Assembly (NCBI RefSeq): GCF_038957035.1
Contig: NZ_CP152412.1
Location: 930,001-994,000 of the forward strand
Direction: 5' to 3'
From: Bradyrhizobium sp. B097
GTDB lineage: Bacteria; Pseudomonadota; Alphaproteobacteria; Rhizobiales; Xanthobacteraceae
DNA length: 64,000 bases
The translations under genes and the position numbers were made by a program. This document shows positions 8,102-16,549 of this stretch, in pieces (position 1 is the stretch's first letter; every line of letters begins with the position of its first letter). The notes beneath the pieces were generated by a model, which did not search any database, was not told where the DNA came from, and saw only the letters and a program-made list of their open reading frames with translations.

Positions 8102-9334
8102 TCAGGCCGCCTGTTTCGGCGTCCAGACGCCTGCCGGCACCGGTTCGGCCGGCAACAGACTGGCGCCGGCGGCGCCCGCGATCGACATCGTGATCTCGTG
8201 GATGTCCTGCACCGACCGCTGCATCGAGAAGCGCGGATAGAGCTCGCGCATCGTCGTGGCGGTCGCCGCCTGCGCCGCGGCCGGATCGGCCAGCACGGCC
8301 TCGACGGCGGCGGCGATGCTGGTCGTATCCTGGTTGAAGGTGAAGCGGGCGAGATACGGCATCTCCGCAGCCGAGAAGCGGTTGGCGTCGAACACCGGCA
8401 CGGTGCCGGCGCCGAGCGCGAAGAACACCCGGTCGTGCAGCGACAGGTCGATATTGGGATTGAGCGAGACCGCGGCGAGATAGCTGCCGAGGCCTTCGCG
8501 CATCGCATCGAAGGTCATCGCGCCGAGCACGCGGGCCGGGCGTCCGCTGACGTCGAGATCGCTCCAGCCGCCGCCGATGAAATCGACCGGATAGTCGGCG
8601 AGCACCGCGCCCACCTCGCGCGTGCGCACCCCTCTGGTGTAGTTATCGAGCCGGGTCAGGATCACGTTGAACAGGTCGCCGCCCGGCTTCAGATAGACGA
8701 GATGCCGCTCGGCGACATCGACGATGATTTTTGGAAACGCGCCGCAGGTCTTGCCGCGCGCCTCGGCGATCGCATCGAACAGCAGCGCGAACAGCTTTGG
8801 CGGCATCGTCTTGCGCCAGCCGCGCTCGAGCGCCAGCGGATTCCAGCCGGACTTGGCGAAGATCAGCCGGCCGTTGCGCTGCTCGGGCGGCAGGCCGCCG
8901 AAGAAGCCGGGATCGGGGATGCCCATATGGGTCGCGAACACGGCGCCGTTGGCACCCAGATGATCGCGGTTGAACGCGGCGTGGTCCGGGAACACGTAGC
9001 CATGCGCGGCATAGCGGCTCTCGAGTCCGTGCCGCTTGGCAAAATAGCAGGGGTGATCGCAGAACCAGGTGAAGACGGGGATCTGGGCGACGTCCCAGAA
9101 CAGCCTGCCGTCCTTGGTGTGGATATCGAGCCCGATGCCGGAGAAGCCGAGCGCCATCGTCTCGGTCTTCCGCGGCAAGAGCGCATTGAGCCGGGCCGAG
9201 AAATCCGGCGCCAGCAGGTCGAGCATCTTGACCTCATGCCCGAGCCGGTCGAGCTCGGCGGCGGCCATCGCAAGGATACCGCGCAGCGAATCATAGGTCG
9301 TGTTGCTGGAATACAGGACGCAGATTACGGACAT
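8102..9334 (-). CDS. CgeB-like glycosyltransferase family protein
   Basis: A 410-residue cytoplasmic protein. The N-terminal Rossmann-like half begins SVICVLYSSNTTYDSLRG. The C-terminal half has the pattern of spore-protein YkvP/CgeB GT-B transferases: SLNPNIDLSLHDRVFFALGAG, where CgeB relatives usually have an N-hxR-xE-xxA motif, followed by FDANRFSAAEMPYL. Such proteins move a sugar from a nucleotide donor onto an unknown acceptor. The frame extends past 9334, but the ATG there begins right at the first beta-strand. It is divergent from UDP-galactopyranose mutase, so both may act on surface polysaccharide, which is an inference. Confidence 0.7.
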   Translation of the reverse strand: MSVICVLYSSNTTYDSLRGILAMAAAELDRLGHEVKMLDLLAPDFSARLNALLPRKTETMALGFSGIGLDIHTKDGRLFWDVAQIPVFTWFCDHPCYFAKRHGLESRYAAHGYVFPDHAAFNRDHLGANGAVFATHMGIPDPGFFGGLPPEQRNGRLIFAKSGWNPLALERGWRKTMPPKLFALLFDAIAEARGKTCGAFPKIIVDVAERHLVYLKPGGDLFNVILTRLDNYTRGVRTREVGAVLADYPVDFIGGGWSDLDVSGRPARVLGAMTFDAMREGLGSYLAAVSLNPNIDLSLHDRVFFALGAGTVPVFDANRFSAAEMPYLARFTFNQDTTSIAAAVEAVLADPAAAQAATATTMRELYPRFSMQRSVQDIHEITMSIAGAAGASLLPAEPVPAGVWTPKQAA

Positions 9335-9544
9335 GGGGCCCCCGCGCATGATGCTGTTGCTGCGCGCGCGGACAAATCCACCGCCTCGCATGCTTCTCGT
9401 TCAACGGCCGAGCCGGCTGTTCCGGGCACGGAATTATCATGGCCTTAACCAAAATCTTCGCCGGAAGTCTGCCGCAGCGCCGTTGAAGCTCCGTCGAGAT
9501 GTCGCGGCGGCCCATCGCCCGGGCCCGCGCGGGGCGGGGGCCAC

Positions 9545-10786
9545 ATGCAGCTTGAGTGCTTCGACGTCGTCGTGGTGGGCGCTGGCTTCTTCGGCGCCGT
9601 GATCGCCGAGCAGGTGGCGAATGGGCTCGGCCGCTCGGTCTGCGTGCTCGACCGCCGTCCGCATATCGGCGGCAACGCCTATTCGGAAGTCGATTCCGAC
9701 AGCGGTGTCGAGGTGCACCGCTACGGCACGCATATCTTCCACACCAATTCCGAGACCGTCTGGCGCTATCTGCACCGCTTCACCGAATTCGCCGACTACC
9801 GTCACCGCGTCTTCACGGTGGCGAACGGCCGCGTCTATTCGATGCCGATCAACCTTGCGACGGTGTGCGCCGCGTTCGGCCGCATCATGTCGCCGGACCA
9901 GGCGCGCGCCGTGATCGCGGCCGAGGCGGCGGCGCATGGCGCCGCCGGGAGGCATGGTGCCTCCGGGATCGGCAATCTCGAGGACAAGGCGATCGCCTCG
10001 GTCGGCCGCACGCTCTACGATCTCCTGATCCGCGGCTATACGCAGAAGCAGTGGCAGACCGATCCGCGCGAGCTCTCGGCCGATATCATCGGCCGCCTGC
10101 CGGTGCGCTTCACCTTCGATGATCGCTACTTCGCCGACCGCTACGAGGGCATGCCGCTCGACGGCTACACCGCGATCTTCCGCCGGATGCTCGATCATCC
10201 GGGGATCGCGGTGCAACTCGGTGTCGACTATTTCGACGTCGCTGACCGCATCACGCCCCGCCAGCTCGTGATCTATACCGGCCCGATCGACCGCTTCTTC
10301 GGCTATGCCTGCGGCCATCTCGGCTGGCGCACCGTCGACTTCGCGCGCGAGGTCCATGACGTCGCCGATTTCCAGGGCGCCGCCGTCATCAACTATGCCG
10401 ACGCCGAGGTGCCGTTCACCCGCATCCACGAGTTCAGGCATCTGCATCCGGAGCGCGCGCATGCTGCGGCGCGGACCACGATCTACCGCGAATATTCCCG
10501 CTTCGCCGGCCGCACCGACGAGCCGTATTATCCGATCAACACCGCCGCCGACCGCGCGATGCTCGCGTCCTATCACGCCATGACGGCGTCGCATCCGAAC
10601 GTCGTCTTCGGCGGCCGGCTCGGCTCCTACAAATATCTCGACATGCACCAGGCGATCGGCGCCGCACTGAAGACGTTTGAGCACGAGGTCGAGCCGTTCT
10701 TCGCTGCAGGCGACGTCACGGCGGGAGACATGCGCCCCGGCGACACCGCCGCGCGCCGCGACGCCTTGTCGCCTCTGCCGGCGTGA
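9545..10786 (+). CDS. glf: UDP-galactopyranose mutase
   Basis: A 413-residue FAD enzyme that interconverts UDP-galactopyranose and UDP-galactofuranose, the donor for galactofuranose in surface glycans. The dinucleotide-binding motif VVVVGAGFFGAVIAEQVA starts at about residue 8, followed by the family's HIGGNAYSE and HRYGTHIFHTNSE, YTQKQW in the middle, and ARTTIYREYSR and EPYYPINT near the C-terminus. The last ~30 residues are an unconserved tail. It pairs divergently with the CgeB-like glycosyltransferase. The ATG at 9545 lies 7 residues before the first beta-strand. Confidence 0.95.
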   Translation: MQLECFDVVVVGAGFFGAVIAEQVANGLGRSVCVLDRRPHIGGNAYSEVDSDSGVEVHRYGTHIFHTNSETVWRYLHRFTEFADYRHRVFTVANGRVYSMPINLATVCAAFGRIMSPDQARAVIAAEAAAHGAAGRHGASGIGNLEDKAIASVGRTLYDLLIRGYTQKQWQTDPRELSADIIGRLPVRFTFDDRYFADRYEGMPLDGYTAIFRRMLDHPGIAVQLGVDYFDVADRITPRQLVIYTGPIDRFFGYACGHLGWRTVDFAREVHDVADFQGAAVINYADAEVPFTRIHEFRHLHPERAHAAARTTIYREYSRFAGRTDEPYYPINTAADRAMLASYHAMTASHPNVVFGGRLGSYKYLDMHQAIGAALKTFEHEVEPFFAAGDVTAGDMRPGDTAARRDALSPLPA

Positions 10787-10850
10787 TCTAATTCTGCCGG
10801 AGCGGGCAGCGAATTCATAACAATCGCCCGCGGTCCCTGGTGAGGAAACA

Positions 10851-12122
10851 ATGAGAACGTTCGCCATTGCCGCGGCTGCCGCCGCCACATGTCTTGCCGT
10901 CAACATCGCCCACGCCGCGCCGCCGCTGCCGGAAGCTTCGGCGCATCAGGCCGGTTTCTCGGATCAGGGGCTGGCGCGGCTCGACGATTTCTTTGCGCGC
11001 GAGATTGCGGCCAAGCGCGTGCCCGGCGCTGTGGTGGCGATCGCGCGCGACGGCAAGCTCGTGCACTACAAGGCCTATGGCCAGCTCGATCCGGTCAAGG
11101 GCACGCCGATGCCGATCGATGCGGTGTTCGCGCTGGCCTCGATGACCAAGCCGATGGCGGCGGTTGCGGGGTTGACGCTGATGGAGCAGGGCCGGTTGCC
11201 GCTGCAGGCCAAGGTTGCCGAGTTCTATCCGGCGTTTGCCGACATGAAGGTCGGCGTGCAGCAGGCCGACGGCTCGCTGACGATGGAGCCGCAGGCCCGG
11301 CCGATATTCGTCCACGATCTCTATCGCCACACCTCGGGCCTGATGTATGGCGGCCGGCCCGACAGCTCGAGCGCGCTGGCGCGGCTCTATCCCGACGGCA
11401 CGGCGCCCGCGGTCGAAGGCGACACGGCGGCCTTCATCGACCGCATCACCAAGCTGCCTCTGGTGCATCAGCCCGGCACCGAGTTCGAATACGGCTTCTC
11501 GATCGACGTGCTCGGTGCCGTCGTCGAGAAGGTTTCCGGCCAGCGGCTCGGCGACTATCTCTCGGCCAATGTCTGGAAACCGCTCGGCATGAAGGAAGCG
11601 ACGTTCCACCCGACCGACGCCCAGCGCGCGCGTCTGGCGCATCCGTTCCCCAACGACCCGCTCACCGGCAAGCCGCAAGCCATCAAGCTGCTCGACACGC
11701 CGACCAAGTTCGACTGCGGCGGCGCCTGCTCGTTCGCGACCGTCGGCGACTATGTCCGCTTCGGACAGATGCTGCTCAATGGCGGCGAGCTCGACGGCAA
11801 GCGCATCCTCAGCCCCAATACGGTGCGCCTCATGACGTCGAACCATCTCGGGCCCGAGATCAAGAACAACGTCGCCGCGGTCGAGCCGCATCGCGGCGGC
11901 TTCGGCTTCGGGTTGGCGGTCGCGGTGCGGACCAGCGAGGGGCTGTCGTCGGTGCCCGGCAATCCCGGCGAGTTCACCTGGAACGGTGCCTACGGCACGC
12001 AGTTCTTCTGCGATCCGAAGGAGCGCCTCGTCGTGGTGGTCGGAACCGCAGCTCCCGGCGAGCTGCGCAAATATTATCGCGAGAACGTGCAGGACATCGT
12101 CTACGGCGCGATGGTGAGGTGA
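10851..12122 (+). CDS. exported serine hydrolase, class C beta-lactamase family
   Basis: A 423-residue protein with a signal peptide (MRTFAIAAAAAATCLAVNIAHA). The active-site SMTK (S-x-x-K) follows VFALA in the first third, and FEYGFSIDVLG has a Tyr where family members place the Y-x-N/S motif. The HTSGL segment before it is typical of the Beta-lactamase (PF00144) superfamily of esterases, D-aminopeptidases and penicillin-binding-like proteins. A periplasmic esterase or peptidase role is more likely than antibiotic hydrolysis, but sequence alone does not decide. It lies 64 bases after glf in the same direction, with a strong hairpin downstream. Confidence 0.88.
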   Translation: MRTFAIAAAAAATCLAVNIAHAAPPLPEASAHQAGFSDQGLARLDDFFAREIAAKRVPGAVVAIARDGKLVHYKAYGQLDPVKGTPMPIDAVFALASMTKPMAAVAGLTLMEQGRLPLQAKVAEFYPAFADMKVGVQQADGSLTMEPQARPIFVHDLYRHTSGLMYGGRPDSSSALARLYPDGTAPAVEGDTAAFIDRITKLPLVHQPGTEFEYGFSIDVLGAVVEKVSGQRLGDYLSANVWKPLGMKEATFHPTDAQRARLAHPFPNDPLTGKPQAIKLLDTPTKFDCGGACSFATVGDYVRFGQMLLNGGELDGKRILSPNTVRLMTSNHLGPEIKNNVAAVEPHRGGFGFGLAVAVRTSEGLSSVPGNPGEFTWNGAYGTQFFCDPKERLVVVVGTAAPGELRKYYRENVQDIVYGAMVR

Positions 12123-12166
12123 GCCGCATCGTTGCGGCGTCAATCATAGCGGCTGACGAATAGCAA

Positions 12167-12199
12167 AAGGCCCATCGCTCAAGCCGAGCGATGGGCCTT
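12167..12199 (-). terminator. strong hairpin, terminator-like mainly for the minus strand
   Basis: A perfect 14-bp stem AAGGCCCATCGCTC / GAGCGATGGGCCTT with a 5-base loop. Read on the minus strand it ends in CCTTTTGC, so it best fits as the terminator of the gene remnant at 12214-12363. It may also stop read-through from the serine hydrolase gene on the plus strand. Confidence 0.7.
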
Positions 12200-12213
12200 C
12201 AGATTTGCGTGGG

Positions 12214-12363
12214 CTACCACTGCCGATAGACGCCGGTCAGCGTGCCGTTGTTGTTGCCCTCGGGACCGGCGTCGCTCGTGATCATGTTTTGGTGAGAGTT
12301 GTTCGCACCCTGAACGGCCGGCGCCGTCGCTGTGCCCGGTCCAATGCATCTGGTGCTGGGCCG
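12214..12363 (-). pseudogene. C-terminal remnant of a small Gly/Asn-rich protein
   Basis: After a TAG at 12364-12366, a minus-strand frame of 49 codons reads GTATAPAVQGANNSHQN, then ITSDAGPEGNNNGTLTGVYR and QW before its stop, and a minus-strand terminator follows at once. The composition and correctly placed terminator suggest the real end of a small secreted-type protein. No start codon or signal sequence remains in frame, so it appears 5'-truncated. The family was not identified. Confidence 0.35.
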
Positions 12364-12627
12364 CTATGCGTTTCCGGCTATAACGCCCCGCAGCCGGCCG
12401 CGCCCGCAGTGCTTCGAAAAGCCGGACGCTTCGTAAAAGGAAGCCCGCCGACCGGGGCGGGCAAGGTCTCAGGGAGGAAAACGCTCTGACAAGGGAGCGT
12501 ACGGCCAGTCTCCCCGATTCGATGGCGGATGCGAAGATCGTATAACTACTGTCATCAGGGTCGGCATTATGCGAATGCTGCTGCGGCCCGAGGCCGGCGG
12601 GCAAGGCGAATCTAACAGGGGAAGTTC

Positions 12628-13929
12628 ATGAGCACGTCTGGAGTTTTTGCCCGCGTCGTCGCGGCGATCGGGGCCGGCGCCGTGGCGTGGCGGCGGATGC
12701 AGGGCGCCGAGCCCGCACCGGCCTGGGGCAGCGCGCCGCAAATCCCGGCGGCGAAGTCGCAGGGCGCGATCCCGACGCTGAAGATGCCGACCGCACGGGG
12801 CTGGGACAAGGGCCAGCTTCCGACCGCAGCAGCAGGGCTCAAGGTTAACGCCTTTGCCGCCGGGCTCGATCATCCGCGCTGGATCAACGTGCTGCCGAAC
12901 GGCGATGTCCTGATCGCGGAGGCGACGCAAATCTCGGGAACGCCGCGCAGTGTCTTCCACTACGCGATGCAGGCGACGATGCGCCGCGCCGCCGCGCTCG
13001 GCGTCAGCGCCAACCGCATCACGCTGCTGCGCGACCGCGATGGCGACGGCGTCGCCGAAAGCCGCGGTGCCTTCATGGAGGGGCTGCGCCAGCCGTTCGG
13101 CATGGCACTGATCGGCGACACCTTCTATGTCGGCAACACCGACGGCGTGGTCGCGTTTCCCTACACCGCGGGCGCGGATCGCATCACGGCGGAGGGACGC
13201 AAGCTCGTCACCTTCAAGCCCGACGGGCACTGGACGCGCAGCCTGCTGCCGAGTGCCGACGGCAAGAAGCTCTATGCCGGCGTCGGCTCGCTCAGCAACA
13301 TCGCCGAGAACGGCATGAGGGTCGAGGAAGGCCGTGCCGCGATCTATGAGCTCGATCTCGCCGCCGGCACCAGCCGCATCTTCGCCGGCGGCCTGCGCAA
13401 CCCGGTCGGGCTCGCATGGGAGCCGACCACCAATGTGCTTTGGACCGTCGTCAATGAGCGCGACGGCATCGGCGACGAGACGCCGCCGGACTACCTGACC
13501 TCGGTGCGCGACGGCGGCTTCTATGGCTGGCCCTATTGCTACTGGGGCAAGACGGTGGACGATCGCGTGCCGCAGGATCCGGCGATGGTCGCCAAGGCGA
13601 TCCAGCCGGACTACGCGCTCGGCGGCCACACTGCATCGCTCGGCCTGTGCTGGATGCCCCAGGGCACGCTGCCGGGTTTCCCCGACGGCATGGCGATCGG
13701 CCAGCACGGCTCGTGGAATCGCTCGACGCTGTCGGGCTACAAGGTGGTGTTCGTGCCGTTCACGAACGGCCGTCCCTCGGGTCCGGCGCGCGACATCCTG
13801 TCGGGCTTCCTCGCGCCCGACGAGAAGGTGTCGTATGGCCGCCCGGTCGGCGTCGCGCTTGGCCCCGACGGCTCGCTGCTGGTGGCCGACGATGTCGGCA
13901 ACGTGATCTGGCGCGTGACGGGGGCGTAG
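12628..13929 (+). CDS. PQQ-dependent sugar dehydrogenase / sorbosone dehydrogenase family protein
   Basis: A 433-residue six-bladed beta-propeller protein of the glucose/sorbosone dehydrogenase type, with an N-terminal hydrophobic segment (VVAAIGAGAVAW) that could export or anchor it in the periplasm. Recognisable parts are GLDHPRWINVLPNGDVLIAE, LRDRDGDGVAE, LRQPFGMALIGD, LRNPVGLAWEP, ERDGIGDETPPDYL, FYGWPYCYWG and GQHGSWNRS. The family oxidises sugars or aldehydes with PQQ and passes electrons to the respiratory chain. The gene is convergent with a di-heme peroxidase only 12 bases away. The substrate is undetermined. Confidence 0.88.
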   Translation: MSTSGVFARVVAAIGAGAVAWRRMQGAEPAPAWGSAPQIPAAKSQGAIPTLKMPTARGWDKGQLPTAAAGLKVNAFAAGLDHPRWINVLPNGDVLIAEATQISGTPRSVFHYAMQATMRRAAALGVSANRITLLRDRDGDGVAESRGAFMEGLRQPFGMALIGDTFYVGNTDGVVAFPYTAGADRITAEGRKLVTFKPDGHWTRSLLPSADGKKLYAGVGSLSNIAENGMRVEEGRAAIYELDLAAGTSRIFAGGLRNPVGLAWEPTTNVLWTVVNERDGIGDETPPDYLTSVRDGGFYGWPYCYWGKTVDDRVPQDPAMVAKAIQPDYALGGHTASLGLCWMPQGTLPGFPDGMAIGQHGSWNRSTLSGYKVVFVPFTNGRPSGPARDILSGFLAPDEKVSYGRPVGVALGPDGSLLVADDVGNVIWRVTGA

Positions 13930-13941
13930 GCGGCAGGCGAG

Positions 13942-15414
13942 CTAGTTCTTCGCCGGCGTGTACCCGTCCGTCAGCGTTTGCATGAACGCGACCAGCGCAT
14001 CTTCCTCCTGGTCGGTGAGGCCGAGATGGCCGGTCTTGCTGGTGTTCATGTTGTCGGTGGTCTCCGGCGCCGGCCAGCAGCCGGTGCCTTCGCGCGTATC
14101 GTGTACGGCGCAACGCGGCAGCACGTCACGCGTGTTGTAGAAGTGGACGATCTCTTTCAGGCTCTTGAAGTAGCCGTTATGGCCGTAGGCCTTGACGAAA
14201 TCGGGCGATGGCCGCTTGTCGACATTGCGCAGCGTGGGCACCCGAAATCGGCCGCGGGTCTGCGGCGCCAGCGGCTTCCAGCGCGCGTCGACTGCGGAGG
14301 GTTGACTGAGCGGATGACCGTTCGCCAGGAAGGCGCCAACTCCGCCATCGACGAACGCAGTGCCATCCTTGTTCGCGACATAGCCGCGATCATCAGGCGT
14401 GTTTTCCACGTAATACGGTAGCTCCGGGTTCGCCGGCGTCCCGATGTTGCTGGCGGTGAAGTCGGTAAACAGTGGATCTTCTCCGGGGCCGCCGTCGCGA
14501 TGACATTCGTTGCACCGGCCCTTGCCGCGGAAGACCTCGTATCCCTGCTGCTCCAGCGGAGTGAAGGTGGCTTTTCCGGCCTGCACCGCATCGTATTTCG
14601 AGGAAAACGCCGTGACCTCATGCGAGGCTTCGTAGCCTGTGATCGACTGCGCCATCTGGTCGAAGGTGCTTGCCGCGCGGCCGCGATCCAGATTGCCGAG
14701 ATGCACCGGAAGCGGATCGCTGGCGGATGGTGGTCCGGGCGTGTCGCAGACTGTCTCAACGTCGGCCGGCCAGTCGATCGCGAACGCCTGTGCGCCCCAA
14801 ATGGCCTCGAACAAGCCGCGATAGGGGCGCTGCGAGGCGCGATACACCGCGCAGGCGATGTCGGGCAGGCCCATCTCGACCGGATTGGTCGGCGGGCCTT
14901 CGGCCTGCTCGGCGGCGGGATTACCGAGGCGCCGTCCGGTCGCGCGCATGTCCCAGAAATTGCCGCCGACCAGGTCGCCCTGACCTTCGTTGTAGTGCAG
15001 GACCGGTGCCAGCGGCGCGTAGGTGTGGGTCTGTGGCTTGCGTTCGCTGAAGCGGGTGCGGACGGAGCCGGGATAGGAGCCCGTGGTGCGGTTGATCTCC
15101 GAGATCGGTCCAGTGAATCCGGTCTCCGGCGCATGGCAGAAGGCACAGGCTTCGTTGCGATTCACCGACAGTTGCTTGTCGAACAGCAGCAACTTGCCGA
15201 GCAACTCGATCTGCTGCACCTGATTGTCGGGAACGGCCGCGAGGCGCGTCAGGGTGTCGGCCTCGATGCGGTCGATCGCGGCTTCGACGCGGGCGATGTC
15301 GGCCAGCGTTGCCGGTGACAGCGGCCCGGCGCCATCGCGCGCAAGCAGGATCGGAATTGCCGAGCACGTTGCCGCGACCGCAACGGCAGTCCCGGCAAGA
15401 ATCCGAAAGCTCAT
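13942..15414 (-). CDS. di-heme cytochrome c peroxidase / MauG family protein
   Basis: A 490-residue periplasmic protein with a signal-like N-terminus (ILAGTAVAVAATCSAIPI) and two c-type heme sites: CAFCH at residues 90-94 and CNECH near 301. Flanking motifs of the CCP/MauG family are ELLGKLLLFDKQLS before the first heme and GRFRVPTLRNV and AYGHNGYFKSLKEIVHFYN near the C-terminus. Members reduce hydrogen peroxide or oxidise protein side chains. At 490 residues it is longer than classical CcpA (about 320-350), the extra length lying between the hemes. The closeness to the convergent PQQ dehydrogenase suggests related periplasmic redox work. Confidence 0.92.
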   Translation of the reverse strand: MSFRILAGTAVAVAATCSAIPILLARDGAGPLSPATLADIARVEAAIDRIEADTLTRLAAVPDNQVQQIELLGKLLLFDKQLSVNRNEACAFCHAPETGFTGPISEINRTTGSYPGSVRTRFSERKPQTHTYAPLAPVLHYNEGQGDLVGGNFWDMRATGRRLGNPAAEQAEGPPTNPVEMGLPDIACAVYRASQRPYRGLFEAIWGAQAFAIDWPADVETVCDTPGPPSASDPLPVHLGNLDRGRAASTFDQMAQSITGYEASHEVTAFSSKYDAVQAGKATFTPLEQQGYEVFRGKGRCNECHRDGGPGEDPLFTDFTASNIGTPANPELPYYVENTPDDRGYVANKDGTAFVDGGVGAFLANGHPLSQPSAVDARWKPLAPQTRGRFRVPTLRNVDKRPSPDFVKAYGHNGYFKSLKEIVHFYNTRDVLPRCAVHDTREGTGCWPAPETTDNMNTSKTGHLGLTDQEEDALVAFMQTLTDGYTPAKN

Positions 15415-15633
15415 TTCGTATCCCCCAGAAATTCACGATGGAGCCTTCGCGCGTTGTCGGAGCAGGACCGGCAGCGTGCAAGTCACGTCTGCGGCATTCA
15501 AATGGGTTCTTGATCGGCTATTCGTAGCGCGACCGGGTCAGGACGTATCTGCCGTGTAAGCTGCTCCCGCTTCCCGCCAAGGCGCGGCTTCGATCGGAGC
15601 CGCGCCGTTTCATTTTCGCCCGATCCGTTAGCC

Positions 15634-15664
15634 TTGACTTACCGTAAGCACAGACTTACGATAA
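15634..15664 (+). promoter_or_regulatory. arsR-family promoter with overlapping operator
   Basis: A TTGACT (15634-15639), a 17-base spacer and TACGAT (15657-15662) make a good housekeeping-type promoter 25 bases before the ATG at 15688. Overlapping it are CTTACCGTAAG (15638-15648, 5-bp arms) and a second partial site CTTACGATAA at 15655, in phase at 17 bases. This fits autorepression by the ArsR-type regulator, which is inferred. Confidence 0.6.
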
Positions 15665-15687
15665 TTTCGACAACGGACGATACGATC

Positions 15688-16014
15688 ATGATCAGCGCAG
15701 AACGCGCGCTCGACGCGCTGGGAGACCCGACCCGCCGCCTGGTGTTCAAGCGGCTGCGCGAGGGCAATCGATCGGTGCAGGAGATCGCCGACGGCCTCAA
15801 GGTGAGCCGTCCGGCGGTCTCGCAGCATCTTCGGGTACTCAAGGATGCGGGCCTCGCCGTGGTGCGGATCGAAGGCACGCGGCGGCTCTACGCCATCGAC
15901 ACTCGCGGGCTGGAAAGCCTGCGCGGCTGGCTCGACGGATTCTGGGACAAGACACTCACTGCGTTCAAGCAAGCGGCCGAACGCGAAGCCGCAAAAGAGA
16001 GGAGATCCCGATGA
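15688..16014 (+). CDS. ArsR-family winged-helix transcriptional regulator
   Basis: A 108-residue regulator with the ArsR HTH: ALDALGDPTRRLVFKRL, SVQEIADGLKVSRPAVSQHL (recognition helix), VLKDAGLAVVRIEGTRRLYAI (wing). No metal-binding cysteines are present, so it belongs to the non-metal branch that is often paired with SRPBCC proteins. The ATG at 15688 is chosen because the upstream in-frame TTG at 15634 is the -35 box of the likely promoter. Its TGA overlaps the ATG of the next gene (ATGA), showing translational coupling with the SRPBCC protein. Confidence 0.92.
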   Translation: MISAERALDALGDPTRRLVFKRLREGNRSVQEIADGLKVSRPAVSQHLRVLKDAGLAVVRIEGTRRLYAIDTRGLESLRGWLDGFWDKTLTAFKQAAEREAAKERRSR

Positions 16015-16511
16015 CGACGCAAGCGACCTCCGACAGTTACGATCCCTACAGCGTCCGCAAGGTGATGAATGTCGAGGCGCCGCCGGCGGTGGCTTGGCGT
16101 GTCTTCACCGACCAGATGGGCACGTGGTGGCCGCTCGCGCATTACAAGATCGGCAAGACCAACGCGGTCGATGCGATCATCGAGCCGCACGTCGGCGGCC
16201 GCTGGTACGAGCGCGGCGACGACGGCAGCACCTGCGACTGGGGCAGCGTGCTGCTCTGGGAGCCGCCGTCGCGCCTCGTGCTGTCGTGGGACATCACGGC
16301 GGACTGGCAGTACGATCGGAACCTGAAGACCGAGATCGAGGTGCGCTTCGTCGCCGACGGCAAGGACGCCACCCGCGTCGAGCTGGAGCATCGCAAGCTC
16401 GACCGTTACGGCGCCCGCGCCGCCGAGATGCGCCGCGTGTTCGATACCGAAGGCGATTGGGGCCGGCTGCTGGCGATGTTCGCGGCGCGCGCCGCGCAGG
16501 GGCCGCAGTAG
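16011..16511 (+). CDS. SRPBCC (AHSA1-type) domain protein
   Basis: A 166-residue START/AHSA1-fold protein, a helix-grip fold binding hydrophobic ligands in a deep pocket. Motifs are VRKVMNVEAPPAVAWRVFTD, MGTWWPLAHYKIG, EPHVGGRWYERGDDG, WGSVLLWEPPSRLVLSWDI and VELEHRKLDRYG. It overlaps the ArsR gene by 4 bases (ATGA). ArsR-SRPBCC pairs are common in proteobacteria, and the SRPBCC partner probably binds the inducer or a related metabolite. The ligand is unknown. Confidence 0.9.
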   Translation: MTTQATSDSYDPYSVRKVMNVEAPPAVAWRVFTDQMGTWWPLAHYKIGKTNAVDAIIEPHVGGRWYERGDDGSTCDWGSVLLWEPPSRLVLSWDITADWQYDRNLKTEIEVRFVADGKDATRVELEHRKLDRYGARAAEMRRVFDTEGDWGRLLAMFAARAAQGPQ

Positions 16512-16549
16512 GCGGCCGCGCCGGCTCAGCTTACGCCGTCAAGCAGCGG

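Noticed and set aside
9437..10906. A 489-codon minus-strand frame opposite UDP-galactopyranose mutase
   Set aside because: Antisense shadow of a strongly supported gene.
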